A stretch of 64,000 bases of DNA from positions 1 to 64,000 of the forward strand of contig NZ_JHVB01000005.1 of NCBI RefSeq assembly GCF_000619925.1, in the 5' to 3' direction. The translations under genes and the position numbers were made by a program. A model generated the notes under the pieces. The model did not search any database, was not told where the DNA came from, and was given only the letters and a program-made list of their open reading frames with translations. The DNA is from Treponema sp. C6A8. GTDB taxonomy: Bacteria; Spirochaetota; Spirochaetia; Treponematales; Treponemataceae. Below, piece after piece: positions 16,296-23,042 of the stretch; position 1 is the stretch's first letter, and each line of letters begins with the position of its first letter.

Positions 16296-16331
16296 AAGCG
16301 GTGTGCAATCTGGCAAACTTGCACACCGCTT
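16296..16331. terminator. Long hairpin terminator, oriented for the minus strand
   Basis: AAGCGGTGTGCAA (16296-16308) pairs perfectly with TTGCACACCGCTT (16319-16331). The A-run lies on the left, so the T-run follows the stem on the minus strand; it should stop the methyltransferase transcript and may also protect the DUF1015 mRNA end. Confidence 0.75.
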
Positions 16332-16392
16332 AATCCACCGGCGATGCCGATGTTAGCATATTAATAGTTTTTATAAGAGCCTGTTTTAAGTT

Positions 16393-16435
16393 GTTAGTAG
16401 TACCTAACTTATAATGTTAGTTTATACTAACTAAC
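16393..16435. promoter_or_regulatory. Two GTTAG...CTAAC palindromes around a TATAAT
   Basis: GTTAGTAGTACCTAAC (16393-16408) and GTTAGTTTATACTAAC (16416-16431, then CTAAC again) start 23 bp apart, with TATAAT (16410-16415) between them. No gene lies downstream on the plus strand. A regulated promoter for an unrecognised small transcript, or a protein-binding site, is possible. Confidence 0.4.
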
Positions 16436-16483
16436 AAAGACTGTCAATCAGTTTTGAAAAAATTTTAAAAAAATTTGTTAATT

Positions 16484-17701
16484 TTATTTTAAGGTGAGGA
16501 AAAGAACTTTTTCGCCGGTTTTCTGGCAGACTGCTTCAATTCGCCTGCGGCAGAGGTCGCTGATTGTGATGAGAGGATTTCTCATATTAGGTTCCGGGAT
16601 TTGAACTAAAATGCAGCGGCGGTTTCCCCCGTCTTCGCTGTTCAGGTTTGCAAGGGCTTCAAAGGTCGTTCCGCTTCCTGCAAAAAAGTCCATAATCAGG
16701 GCATCTTTTGGCTGCTGTGTGATTTTTATCAGGTGTTCGATTAAATCAACCGGCTTGGGGTTATCAAAAAGCTGCTTTTCCCCTAAAAGGTCGTCCAGGT
16801 GACGCTGGGCGGCGCGGGTTGATTCAACAGTATCAATTATATTTTTAGGAATAATTTCCGTTTCTTCGGAATTGAAGATTTTTATGCGGGGTACCTGGTC
16901 GTATTCAGGCTTTTTTCCAAAGTAGATTTTGTCTGTAGCAAGCAGGGTTTCCATTTCTTCAAGGCTTACAAACCACTGGCGTTTCCATTTTTTTCCGCTT
17001 GGAGATACAAGTTCATAAAAATTCTTGTGCTTGGGATTAGAGCGTTTTTCTGTAAAGGAAATGCTGCCGGAAAACCAGTTACCGCGGGGGTCATCATCCG
17101 GGTTGGATTTTGCCCAGTCCGTAACTTCAACGTCGCAGAAGGCGCCAAGCAGGCGTTTATTTTTTGCGTAACAGAGGGTGTGCTGCTGCAGGGTGCGGGA
17201 CCATCTGTCCTTTTTTCCCTTTCCATGAAGCCACATAAAATCATTTACGAAATTTTCTTCGCCAAAAATCTGATCGCACAAAAGTTTGAGGACGTAAAGT
17301 TCACTCTGGTCGATTGCGATAAAAATACTGCCGTTGTCGGCAAGAATCTGGCGGGCAAGTTCTAAGCGGCGCTTCATAAAACTGAGCCAGGTTGAATGGT
17401 TATCCTGACTGTTCATAAAGCTGTCGTTGTATGCGAAGGAATTGCCGGTGTTGTATGGCGGATCGATGTAAATCAGGTTGACTTTGCCTTCCAGATGGCC
17501 TGAAACGATTTTCAAAAAAGGATAATTGTCACCTTCTATAAAAAGATGGTCTTTTGAATAGAGAAGATTTTCGAATTCTGACGGCGAAATGTAAATAGGA
17601 ATAATATTATTGTTATCCTGATCTCGGTAAAATTTGAGTTTGGAAACTTCCTTTTCGTCATCAAAAGGTTCTGTTATATCATCCCAGGTCAGCTGAGTCA
17701 T
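16484..17701 (-). CDS. Orphan adenine-specific DNA methyltransferase (beta class)
   Basis: A 405-residue site-specific N6-adenine methyltransferase. The catalytic motif IV is DPPYNTG (Asp80-Gly86) and the SAM-binding motif I is FAGSGTT near 340, so motif IV precedes motif I with a target-recognition region between them, the beta-class order also used by type III Mod subunits. At 405 residues it is shorter than most Mod proteins. No restriction gene (res) or specificity subunit is adjacent, so it is an orphan with a likely regulatory or protective role. The ATG at 17701 lies 6 bases after a minus-strand TATAAT, so it is probably leaderless. The target sequence cannot be predicted. Confidence 0.9.
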   Translation of the reverse strand: MTQLTWDDITEPFDDEKEVSKLKFYRDQDNNNIIPIYISPSEFENLLYSKDHLFIEGDNYPFLKIVSGHLEGKVNLIYIDPPYNTGNSFAYNDSFMNSQDNHSTWLSFMKRRLELARQILADNGSIFIAIDQSELYVLKLLCDQIFGEENFVNDFMWLHGKGKKDRWSRTLQQHTLCYAKNKRLLGAFCDVEVTDWAKSNPDDDPRGNWFSGSISFTEKRSNPKHKNFYELVSPSGKKWKRQWFVSLEEMETLLATDKIYFGKKPEYDQVPRIKIFNSEETEIIPKNIIDTVESTRAAQRHLDDLLGEKQLFDNPKPVDLIEHLIKITQQPKDALIMDFFAGSGTTFEALANLNSEDGGNRRCILVQIPEPNMRNPLITISDLCRRRIEAVCQKTGEKVLFLTLK

Positions 17702-17707
17702 ATCTTC

Positions 17708-17713
17708 ATTATA
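17708..17713 (-). promoter_or_regulatory. Methyltransferase -10 element (leaderless)
   Basis: TATAAT on the minus strand (plus-strand 17708-17713), 6 bases from the ATG at 17701, with a weak TTTATA -35 at 17731-17736 (17-base spacer). No Shine-Dalgarno. Confidence 0.55.
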
Positions 17714-17776
17714 AAGAATTTTTTATTTGCTATAAAGCAATTAAAGTGTAATATGATAATAAAGAGGATTTTGAAC

Positions 17777-18514
17777 ATGAAAAAAATAACTTTGTTTTTA
17801 TTTTCACTGATTTTTGCAGCCTTTATATATGCGGATGAAAACGGGAAGGTTATTTCTGAAACTATTAATAAAAATGAAACTGTTCTTGTTCGAAAGCATG
17901 TACAGACTGTTGAAATTGGTGAAAATATTGATGATTTTCAGCGTGAAATACACTCTGGAATAAATGAAAAAGATGTTGTCTTCACTTTGAAAGAAAATGA
18001 CTTAATTGAGATTTCTGAAATCTGGTATTTGATACCTAAAAATGGAAAGAAAAGTGATGTCTGGCTTAAAATTACATTTAAGAATGCAACGGGCTTTATG
18101 CACTATGAGGATAGCCGGATTAAAACGACCTGTATGTCGATGGATCCATATCGTGATGGCACCTGGGAGCTTTTGGAAACATTTGATGATGGCTGGACTT
18201 CAAGAAGAATAAATCAGGCTCTGGCGGTTTATTCTGATGAAAATGAGGTTGAATTAAGGGACAGACCGGGAACTAAAAATTCCCAGGTTATCGGTTATAT
18301 TCCAAGCAGTAAGAGAAATATTCTGCTTCAGATTAATCTTGAGATTGATGCCGTAACCGAAGAAACTGAAAAAAAGAAGGGCGGAGACCATTGGGTGCAC
18401 ACCAGCTGGGATGGAAAAAGCGGCTGGGTTTATGCAGGTTCTTTGACGGCAGAACGCGGCGGTCCAAAGCTCTGGACCCCGGAAAATATTCTTAAATGGA
18501 ATTTAGGCTGGTAA
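17777..18514 (+). CDS. Secreted protein with a bacterial SH3-like domain
   Basis: About 245 residues from ATG 17777, which follows an AAGAGGA site at 12 bases and opens a clean signal peptide (MKKITLFLFSLIFAAFIYA). An in-frame ATG at 17753 would put nine residues ahead of the signal and is less likely. The C-terminal half (about 155-230) reads as an SH3b domain: ALAVYSDENEVELRDRPG, VIGYIPSS, HWVHTSWDGKSGWVYAGSL, a fold used to bind peptidoglycan or proteins in the envelope. The N-terminal half is a mixed alpha/beta segment I do not recognise. It stands alone between the methyltransferase and the LacI gene. Confidence 0.75.
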   Translation: MKKITLFLFSLIFAAFIYADENGKVISETINKNETVLVRKHVQTVEIGENIDDFQREIHSGINEKDVVFTLKENDLIEISEIWYLIPKNGKKSDVWLKITFKNATGFMHYEDSRIKTTCMSMDPYRDGTWELLETFDDGWTSRRINQALAVYSDENEVELRDRPGTKNSQVIGYIPSSKRNILLQINLEIDAVTEETEKKKGGDHWVHTSWDGKSGWVYAGSLTAERGGPKLWTPENILKWNLGW

Positions 18515-19519
18515 TTAATTAAGCTTGCGGCATGAATCTCTTATTACCAGTTCCGGTGTAATTGTGATATGGCGCGGAGTCTTATCAGTGCCGTTCATAG
18601 CGTAGTCCAGTAAGTCCATAGCGGCGATGGCTACGCTTTTTATTTTCATGTCTACACAGGTCAGGTTCATGCTGTCTGCAAGGACAGTGTTGTCGTGGCT
18701 CATTATGCTTACGTCATCAGGCACGCGGAGTCCAGCTTCTGTGAGTGCGTTGATTGTTCCCATTGCCATAATGTCGTTGGCGCAGAAAATTGCTGTAGGG
18801 CGGTTGCCGGCGGCAAGATAGGCTGAGACAGCTTCTTTTGTAGTTTTAATTCCGTCAATAAAGTCTGTGCGTTCTACTGTGATGAGGTCACCTGGGGCAG
18901 GCGGATATCCGGTTTTTGTAAGTTCTTCCTGCCAGATTGTCTGCTTGAGGGTGTAGGAATAACCTTTTTGGCCTGTGACGTAGGCAATCTTTTTGTGGCC
19001 CAGTTCCATAAGGTATTCCATTGCAAGTTTCATTCCCTTTTCCTGATTTACGCTGATAGAGTTTACTTCTATATCAATCGGGATAGAGTGAATCCATACA
19101 AGAGGCATTCTTCCCGCTATTCGTTCATAAAGTTTGAGCTGGGCTTCTCCATCCTTTGGTTCGTGAAGAATTACACCGTTGATTTTTCGGCTAACAAAAT
19201 CCAGTAGATAATTGTATTCAGATTCTACGCCGGAACAGCAGCCTGTATAGCAGGTCATTTTGCGTTCTCCGCAGAGGTTTACAACGGCTTCTGAAAATTC
19301 AGCTGTATAGAGATTACTGAAAGAATGAGTCAAAACGGCAATGGATTTTCCCTGACCGTTAATAATTTCCTTTGAAATTTTTGAAGGTACAAAGTTCTGC
19401 TTTAATACCAGGGCCTCCAGCTTTTTTCTGGTTTCTTCCTTTACAGGCCCGTTATTCAAGAAGCGGGAAACAGTTGCAATGGAAACGCCGGCTTCTTTTG
19501 CTAATTCAGTAATCGTCAT
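18515..19519 (-). CDS. LacI-family sugar-responsive repressor
   Basis: A 334-residue LacI/GalR regulator. The N-terminal HTH is TITELAKEAGVSIATVSRFLNN with the hinge near 45-60. The rest is a type I periplasmic-binding-protein fold that should bind the inducer sugar (KINGVILHEPKDG, GHKKIAYVTGQKG, PTAIFCANDIMAMG, VSIMSHDN). It is transcribed divergently from the alpha-galactoside operon and very likely represses it and itself: its -35 box is one of several TGTAAA half-sites in the shared 119-bp region. Its ATG follows a TAAAAT box by 6 bases, so its mRNA is probably leaderless. Confidence 0.93.
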   Translation of the reverse strand: MTITELAKEAGVSIATVSRFLNNGPVKEETRKKLEALVLKQNFVPSKISKEIINGQGKSIAVLTHSFSNLYTAEFSEAVVNLCGERKMTCYTGCCSGVESEYNYLLDFVSRKINGVILHEPKDGEAQLKLYERIAGRMPLVWIHSIPIDIEVNSISVNQEKGMKLAMEYLMELGHKKIAYVTGQKGYSYTLKQTIWQEELTKTGYPPAPGDLITVERTDFIDGIKTTKEAVSAYLAAGNRPTAIFCANDIMAMGTINALTEAGLRVPDDVSIMSHDNTVLADSMNLTCVDMKIKSVAIAAMDLLDYAMNGTDKTPRHITITPELVIRDSCRKLN

Positions 19520-19525
19520 GGCTTT

Positions 19526-19554
19526 ATTTTAAGGTCAAACCTAGCAAATGTAAA
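19526..19554 (-). promoter_or_regulatory. lacI-type gene promoter (leaderless)
   Basis: On the minus strand TTTACA (plus 19549-19554), 17-base spacer, TAAAAT (plus 19526-19531), then 6 bases to the ATG. The -35 is itself a TGTAAA/TTTACA operator half-site, which suggests autoregulation. Confidence 0.6.
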
Positions 19555-19616
19555 GCAATTTGTAAAAGTTTTCAAAATTAATGTAAATTTTTACATTTTT
19601 AACTTTACAATTTACA
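19549..19616. promoter_or_regulatory. Operator array between lacI-type gene and sugar operon
   Basis: Six half-sites occur in 68 bp: TGTAAA at 19549, 19561 and 19582, then TTTACA at 19590, 19604 and 19611. The centre ATGTAAATTTTTACAT (19581-19596) is a 7-bp perfect inverted repeat around TT, the likely main operator. Two half-sites coincide with the -35 boxes of the two divergent promoters. Confidence 0.65.
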
Positions 19617-19631
19617 AATCTGTGTTAAAGT
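19604..19631 (+). promoter_or_regulatory. Sugar operon promoter (leaderless)
   Basis: TTTACA (19604-19609), 16-base spacer, TAAAGT (19626-19631); the first permease ATG at 19639 follows after 7 bases without a Shine-Dalgarno. Confidence 0.55.
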
Positions 19632-19638
19632 TAAAATT

Positions 19639-20523
19639 ATGAAGACTAAAAGTTATAAATTCAAAAGGAATCTCATTGCTTTCAGCTTTGTTGTTCCGTG
19701 TCTGGTGGGTTTTCTTCTCTTTTATTTAATGCCGACCATTCGTGGCTTGTTCTACAGTTTTACCAACTGGGATTTGTTCTCCAAGGCAAAATTCATAGGC
19801 TTTAAGAATTATCTGGCACTTTTCTGTGACAAGGATTTCTGGACTGCCATGAAAGTTACTGTCTGCTACGTTCTTTTGAACATTCCGCTGCAGACTGTTC
19901 TTGCCCTTATAATCGCTTTGATTATGAATAAGGCTGTAGGAAATTCTTCTTTGATGAAAGGAATCTTCCTTGTTCCATGGATCATGTCCAACGTCGTAGT
20001 TGCCCTTTTGTGGTTCTGGATGCTGGATCCTCCTGTTGGAATTATTGACGCTGTTCTTATGAAGATGGGCTTTGCCAAAATCAACTTTTTGACTGATACA
20101 AAAACAGCCCTTCCTTCGATTGCCATGATTAATATCTGGCGTCATATGGGTTACACTGCGCTTTTGATTTTTGCTGGTCTTCAGGGTGTTCCAAAAGAAA
20201 TTGAGGAGGCTGCAATGATTGACGGTTGTTCTCCTGCCCGCCGCTTCTTCAGTGTTGTTCTTCCATATATCCGTCCGGTAATTGCCTTTGTAGTAATTAC
20301 AACTGTAATCGGTTCCTTCCAGATTTATGATACAATCGCCATCACAACGAAGGGTGGTCCTGTAACTGCAACTTACGCAATTTACCTCTTTATCTATAAA
20401 AACGGTTTTGAAGCTTACAAGATGGGATATTCCTGCGCGGCTTCTATGGTACTCTTCGCTATTCTTGCAATGATTAGTGCTATTCAGATGAGAGTAATGA
20501 AGGCTAGTGAGAGTGACGCTTAG
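19639..20523 (+). CDS. ABC sugar transporter permease (MsmF/UgpA type)
   Basis: A 294-residue inner-membrane permease with six predicted helices, of the carbohydrate-uptake CUT1 family. The cytoplasmic EAA loop that docks the ATPase is EEAAMIDGCSPARRFFSVVLPYIRP (about 192-216). It pairs with the next gene as a heterodimer. First gene of the operon permease-permease-binding protein-alpha-galactosidase, hence a galactoside such as raffinose or melibiose is the likely substrate (inference from the GH36 enzyme). No ATPase is encoded here; a shared MsmK/UgpC-type subunit elsewhere is expected. Its start lies just behind the promoter. Confidence 0.94.
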   Translation: MKTKSYKFKRNLIAFSFVVPCLVGFLLFYLMPTIRGLFYSFTNWDLFSKAKFIGFKNYLALFCDKDFWTAMKVTVCYVLLNIPLQTVLALIIALIMNKAVGNSSLMKGIFLVPWIMSNVVVALLWFWMLDPPVGIIDAVLMKMGFAKINFLTDTKTALPSIAMINIWRHMGYTALLIFAGLQGVPKEIEEAAMIDGCSPARRFFSVVLPYIRPVIAFVVITTVIGSFQIYDTIAITTKGGPVTATYAIYLFIYKNGFEAYKMGYSCAASMVLFAILAMISAIQMRVMKASESDA

Positions 20524-20573
20524 CAGCCTAAAAAAGCAAATTAAAAATGACATAAAAATGGAGTTGTTTAATT

Positions 20574-21473
20574 ATGAATAGAATTGATAAATACAAGGCT
20601 GAAAGTGCGATTTCGCGGGTGCTGATTATTGCAGTGATAGTCCTGCTGCTTTTTATTACGCTCTTTCCATTCTACTGGGTTATCAGAACTTCTTTTACAC
20701 CGCATAATTTGATTTTTGCGGAGTCTACAAAGATGATTCCGAGCACCTTGACCATGAAAAACTATGCGCGGGTTCTTGGACTTATTCCGGCTCAGGAAGC
20801 GATTGCGCTTGGTGGTACTGGTCAGCATGTAAACTTTTTGATTAACCTTCGTAACTCTCTTGTAGTTGCGATTTTGACTACAGTTTTCCAGGTTTTGTTC
20901 TGTTCAATGGCTGGATACGGTTTTGCCCGCCTGGAATTCCCGGGACGCAATAATATTTTCTATCTTATCCTGGGAGCAATGATGGTTCCTGGCGTTGTAA
21001 TGATGATTCCAAACTTTGTCTTCATCCGTCAGCTTAAGCTTTTGAACACTTATGCGGGAATTGTGGCGCCGGCCTTCTTTATGACGCCTTACGGTGTCTT
21101 CTTCATGCGCCAGTTCTTCCTGGGAATCAATAAGGAAATTGAAGAGGCTGCCTACCTTGACGGCGCCGGTCAGTACAAGACTTTCTTTATGATTATCCTG
21201 CCTTTGATGCAGACTGCTTTGGTTACTCTTGCTGTAACAACCTTTATCAACAGCTGGAACGATTACATGTGGCCTTTGATTGTTGGTAAAAAAGAAGAGC
21301 TTCGTACTTTGACTGTTGCACTTGGTGTATTCCGTTCGCAGACTCCACAGGGACAGCCAGACTGGAGCGGTATGATGGCGGGAACAGTTCTTGCAATCAT
21401 TCCTGCTATGATTATCTACAGCTTTATGGGAAAGAAAATCGTTAATTCAATTGGATTTAATGGTTTCAAATGA
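20574..21473 (+). CDS. ABC sugar transporter permease (MsmG/UgpE type)
   Basis: A 299-residue CUT1 permease, partner of the upstream one. It starts with a short cytoplasmic tail, has six helices and the EAA loop EEAAYLDGAGQYKTFFMIILPLMQT (about 187-211), with the typical WNDYMWPLIV segment after it. Fifty bases separate it from the first permease. Ends in the family's NSIGFNGFK-like C-terminus. It is followed by two stem-loops before the binding-protein gene, which may set different expression levels for membrane and binding components. Confidence 0.94.
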   Translation: MNRIDKYKAESAISRVLIIAVIVLLLFITLFPFYWVIRTSFTPHNLIFAESTKMIPSTLTMKNYARVLGLIPAQEAIALGGTGQHVNFLINLRNSLVVAILTTVFQVLFCSMAGYGFARLEFPGRNNIFYLILGAMMVPGVVMMIPNFVFIRQLKLLNTYAGIVAPAFFMTPYGVFFMRQFFLGINKEIEEAAYLDGAGQYKTFFMIILPLMQTALVTLAVTTFINSWNDYMWPLIVGKKEELRTLTVALGVFRSQTPQGQPDWSGMMAGTVLAIIPAMIIYSFMGKKIVNSIGFNGFK

Positions 21474-21477
21474 GTGA

Positions 21478-21543
21478 AGCAGCTGTGCTGCTTCTTGATT
21501 GATAGCAAGGCGTTAAGAAAAAAGCACTGCTTTTTTTAGCCTT
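21478..21543 (+). terminator. Two stem-loops between permease and binding-protein genes
   Basis: GAAGCAGC-TGT-GCTGCTTC (21478-21496) and a second hairpin with AAGGC/GCCTT ends (21507-21511 with 21539-21543) and an AAAAAAGCA/TGCTTTTTT core. Together they look like an attenuating or mRNA-stabilising intercistronic element; the AGGAGG of the next gene follows. Confidence 0.55.
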
Positions 21544-21578
21544 ACCAAATTTGTTTTCATTTTTTAGGAGGAAAATAT

Positions 21579-22907
21579 ATGAAAAAATGTATGTCTATTT
21601 TAGCAGGCGCACTTGCCGGCTTAATGGCTCTGAGTTTCGTTTCTTGCGGCGGTAAAAAAAGCAAGGAAGTAACTATCCGCTATCAGCTCTGGGATTCTGC
21701 TCAGCTCCCTGCTTATCAAGCAGCCGCAGAAAGATTCCAGGAAAAGAACCCTGGAATTAAGATTTCTATCGTTCAGCTTGGTTGGGATGACTACTGGACC
21801 GGACTTCAGACAGAAATGATTGGTGGTACTGCAGGTGATGTATTCACAGATCACCTTGCAAAGTATCTTGATTTTGCTAACAAAAATCTTCTTATCGATT
21901 TGACACCTTATATCAAACGCGACAATGTAGACACATCTATTTACATGAACGACCTTGAAAAACTCTGGCAGAGCCAGGACGGAAAAACTTACGGTCTTCC
22001 AAAAGACTGGGATACAATCTGTATCATTTACAACAAGCACCTTACAGATGCCGCTGGTGTAAGCCACGAAGAACTCAACAACCTTACATGGAATGCTAAG
22101 GACGGCGGAAGCTTCGAAAAGATGATTAAACGTCTTACAATCGATGCTAACGGAAACAACGGTCTTAGCCCTAAATTCGACAAGAAAAACGTTGTTCAGT
22201 ACGGTTGGGCAATCGGACACAGCGATGACCGCGGACAGGCTCAGTTCTCTGGTCTTGCTTGCTCTACAGGCTGGATGTACACAGACGGACTTTATGATTC
22301 AAACTATCACTATGATGACCCACGTTTTGTAGACACAATCAAATGGATGAAGAAAATGCAGGATGAAGGTTTCTCTGCACCTTACACAGAAACTTCAAAC
22401 GGTTATGCTTCACTCTTCAATGCAGAAAAAGCAGCTTTGGTATTCGACGGTTCATGGATGATTGGTACACACAAAACAAACGGTGTATTTGATGTTGGAT
22501 TCGCTCGCCTTCCTGAAGGACCAGCTGGACGCAAATCTATGATTAACGGTCTTGGTGACTCAATCTGGGTTGGAACAAAGCATCCTGAAGAAGCATGGCA
22601 GTGGGTTAAGTTCCTTGCAAGCCAGGAAGCTCAGGACATCATCGGTTCTTACGGTGTTGTATTCCCAGCAATCGAATCTGGTGTAAACAATGCTTTGAAC
22701 AAGTATGCAAGCAAGAACTGGGATGTATCTGCATTCACAGACGAAGCTAAAGCTCCAAACGGAACATTCCTTTACCCAATCGTAGACAACTCTGTAATGA
22801 TTGGTCAGATTATGACACGTACTTTCGACCAGATTTTCCTGGGACAGAAAGATGTTGAATCTGCTTTGAAAGATTCTAATAAAGAGATTTTGAATCTGTT
22901 CAAATAA
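21579..22907 (+). CDS. Sugar ABC transporter substrate-binding lipoprotein (MsmE type)
   Basis: A 442-residue extracellular solute-binding protein family 1 member. The signal ends in a lipobox SFVSC (Cys23), so it is membrane-anchored. The fold is the MalE/UgpB type: IRYQLWDSAQLPAYQAAAERFQEKNPGIKISI at the start, YGLPKDWDTICIIYNK in the first lobe, and AALVFDGSWMIG plus EEAWQWVKFLASQEAQ later. AGGAGG precedes the ATG by 7 bases. Codon bias is stronger than in the permeases, agreeing with the usual molar excess of binding protein. It delivers the galactoside handled by the neighbouring GH36 enzyme (inference). Confidence 0.93.
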   Translation: MKKCMSILAGALAGLMALSFVSCGGKKSKEVTIRYQLWDSAQLPAYQAAAERFQEKNPGIKISIVQLGWDDYWTGLQTEMIGGTAGDVFTDHLAKYLDFANKNLLIDLTPYIKRDNVDTSIYMNDLEKLWQSQDGKTYGLPKDWDTICIIYNKHLTDAAGVSHEELNNLTWNAKDGGSFEKMIKRLTIDANGNNGLSPKFDKKNVVQYGWAIGHSDDRGQAQFSGLACSTGWMYTDGLYDSNYHYDDPRFVDTIKWMKKMQDEGFSAPYTETSNGYASLFNAEKAALVFDGSWMIGTHKTNGVFDVGFARLPEGPAGRKSMINGLGDSIWVGTKHPEEAWQWVKFLASQEAQDIIGSYGVVFPAIESGVNNALNKYASKNWDVSAFTDEAKAPNGTFLYPIVDNSVMIGQIMTRTFDQIFLGQKDVESALKDSNKEILNLFK

Positions 22908-22928
22908 GTCTTTATAAGACTTAACATC

Positions 22929-22994
22929 TGTACAAAGAAAAGCGTGTCGGCGAACTGCCTAATGGTTCGCTCGTCACTTGCTTTTCTTTGTACA
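22929..22994. repeat. 66-bp palindrome between binding protein and alpha-galactosidase genes
   Basis: TGTACAAAGAAAAGC (22929-22943) is exactly complementary to GCTTTTCTTTGTACA (22980-22994), and CGAAC/GTTCG pair inside. It lies in the intercistronic gap, so its RNA would fold into a long hairpin. It could be a mobile-type palindrome or a control element for the downstream gene. Confidence 0.7.
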
Positions 22995-23042
22995 AAAATT
23001 ATCGTTACAAAACAAACACGTTATAAAAATTTAGAGGATTTT

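Noticed and set aside
16350..16435. GTTAG/CTAAC boxes as a further integron attC site
   Set aside because: ACCTAAC fits RYYYAAC, but the neighbouring GTTAGTT and GTTAGTA do not fit GTTRRRY, and no L-box pair with one-sided unpaired bases can be drawn.
22925..23000. The 66-bp palindrome as an attC site
   Set aside because: Its arms are perfectly symmetrical without extrahelical bases, and no GTTRRRY core follows.
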